DNA from: JBBRSC01 sp038245795
GTDB lineage: Bacteria; Actinomycetota; Acidimicrobiia; Acidimicrobiales; Microtrichaceae
Reading direction: 5' to 3'
NCBI GenBank assembly: GCA_038245795.1
Contig: JBBRSC010000208.1
Location: 1 to 6,043, forward strand
Length of the DNA: 6,043 nucleotides
This document shows, piece after piece, positions 5,469 to 6,043 of the stretch. Every line of letters starts with the position of its first letter. Position 1 is the first letter of the stretch. The notes under the pieces were generated by a model. It made no database searches, was not told where the DNA came from, and saw nothing but the letters and a program-made list of their open reading frames with translations. A program made the translations under genes and the position numbers.

Positions 5469-6043
5469 GGCCCCACACTTTCAGAGCGGTCGGGCGCCGG
5501 GCCAACACTGTCGCCCAGGGAGTCGAGGAATTCGTCGTTCTCGGCTCGGGTTCCGAGCGTGACCCGCAGACAGTTCTCGAGGCGGGGCCACGACGAGCAG
5601 TTACGCACCAGAATCGACCGGCTCACCAGTTCCTCCCACACCTCGTCTCCGGACCGGCGTCGCGGGCGGAAGAGGATGAAGTTGGCGCCTGACGACCAGA
5701 GATCGACGTCGAGGCGATCCAACGCCGAGATCATGCGCTCCCGCTCAGCCACGAGTTGGGCGACCCGCTCGTGCATGTCATCGACATAGTCGAGCGCGAT
5801 CATGCCCACGATCTGTTTGGCAGCATCGAGGTGATACGGCAGGACCACCTTGTGGAGTTCGTCGATCAGCCACTCGGGTGCGATGGCGTAACCGAGCCGG
5901 GCCGCCGCCATCGACCAGGTCTTGGAGAAGGTCCGGGTCACGACGAGCGAACGCTGTTGGGCCACGAGTCGCAACGCTGATCGGGGCGCGAACTGACCGT
6001 AGGCCTCGTCAACCACCAGGAGCCCCCCGACACCCTCGACGGC
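5465..6043 (-). CDS. hisC: Histidinol-phosphate aminotransferase (3' part)
   Basis: The last 192 residues of a class I/II PLP-dependent aminotransferase are visible; roughly the first 160 lie beyond the right edge. HisC moves an amino group from glutamate to imidazole acetol phosphate, giving histidinol phosphate. The sequence enters at 'GLLVVDEAYGQF', which holds the Asp and Tyr that contact the PLP ring. The Schiff-base lysine is in TRTFSKTWSMAAARLGYA (lysine codon at 5921-5923), with the phosphate-binding Arg in AARLGY. The C-terminal substrate-binding Arg is in CLRVTLGT. The frame is open at the window edge, so the GTG at 6016 is an internal valine, not a start. Position upstream of hisB supports HisC over a general aromatic aminotransferase. 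The stop overlaps the hisB ATG. Confidence 0.94.
   Translation of the reverse strand, partial: AVEGVGGLLVVDEAYGQFAPRSALRLVAQQRSLVVTRTFSKTWSMAAARLGYAIAPEWLIDELHKVVLPYHLDAAKQIVGMIALDYVDDMHERVAQLVAERERMISALDRLDVDLWSSGANFILFRPRRRSGDEVWEELVSRSILVRNCSSWPRLENCLRVTLGTRAENDEFLDSLGDSVGPAPDRSESVGP

Noticed and set aside
4876..5508. A 211-codon N-terminal extension of hisH reading through hisB in another frame, which could look like a fusion
   Set aside because: The extension is only the out-of-frame translation of hisB (Arg-rich, no domain). The ATG at 4875 with its ATGA overlap gives the standard HisH N-terminus.
1..6043. CRISPR arrays, insertion sequences, tRNA or rRNA genes, or a new defence system
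   Set aside because: The whole window is filled by recognisable biosynthetic genes on one strand; no spaced repeats, terminal inverted repeats, transposase motifs or structured RNA signatures were seen.

Overview
The window is a GC-rich bacterial chromosome segment, coding from end to end on the minus strand. It reads hisC (3' part) - hisB - hisH - hisA - hisF - GroES-like gene - hisI - trpE - ygfZ/gcvT-like gene (5' part). The gene order, the heavy use of GTG starts, and a GroES paralog ending in STGLYL (which I recall from actinobacteria) all suggest Actinomycetota. A lineage such as Acidimicrobiia is possible, but that is inference from memory without any search. The HisA-type (not PriA-type) residues suggest something outside the Streptomyces/Mycobacterium branch.

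Layout from the right edge (transcription runs from high to low coordinates): the C-terminal half of histidinol-phosphate aminotransferase enters at 6043. It is followed by imidazoleglycerol-phosphate dehydratase (HisB), the glutaminase HisH, the isomerase HisA, the cyclase HisF, a 109-residue GroES-fold protein, phosphoribosyl-AMP cyclohydrolase (HisI), and anthranilate synthase component I (TrpE). Last comes the N-terminal third of a YgfZ/GcvT-type folate-binding protein, which runs off the left edge. Almost every junction is a 1-4 base start/stop overlap or a very short gap. No promoter, terminator or non-coding stretch is visible, so the window looks like the inside of one long, translationally coupled operon.

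The His enzymes cover the middle and late pathway. HisI opens the purine ring of PR-AMP, HisA isomerises ProFAR, HisH-HisF make IGP and AICAR from PRFAR and glutamine, HisB dehydrates IGP, and HisC transaminates imidazole acetol phosphate. HisG, HisE, HisD and the histidinol-phosphate phosphatase are not in the window. TrpE ties the operon to the first committed step of tryptophan synthesis. A his-trp neighbourhood is familiar from actinobacteria such as Mycobacterium tuberculosis.

No novel defence, mobile or RNA system was found. The points worth a second look are the GroES paralog embedded in the his operon; a 14-bp tandem duplication between hisA and hisF that creates a chain of two tiny overlapping ORFs; the residues arguing that HisA is not bifunctional PriA; and a hexanucleotide repeat encoding an Ala-Asp tail on HisI.
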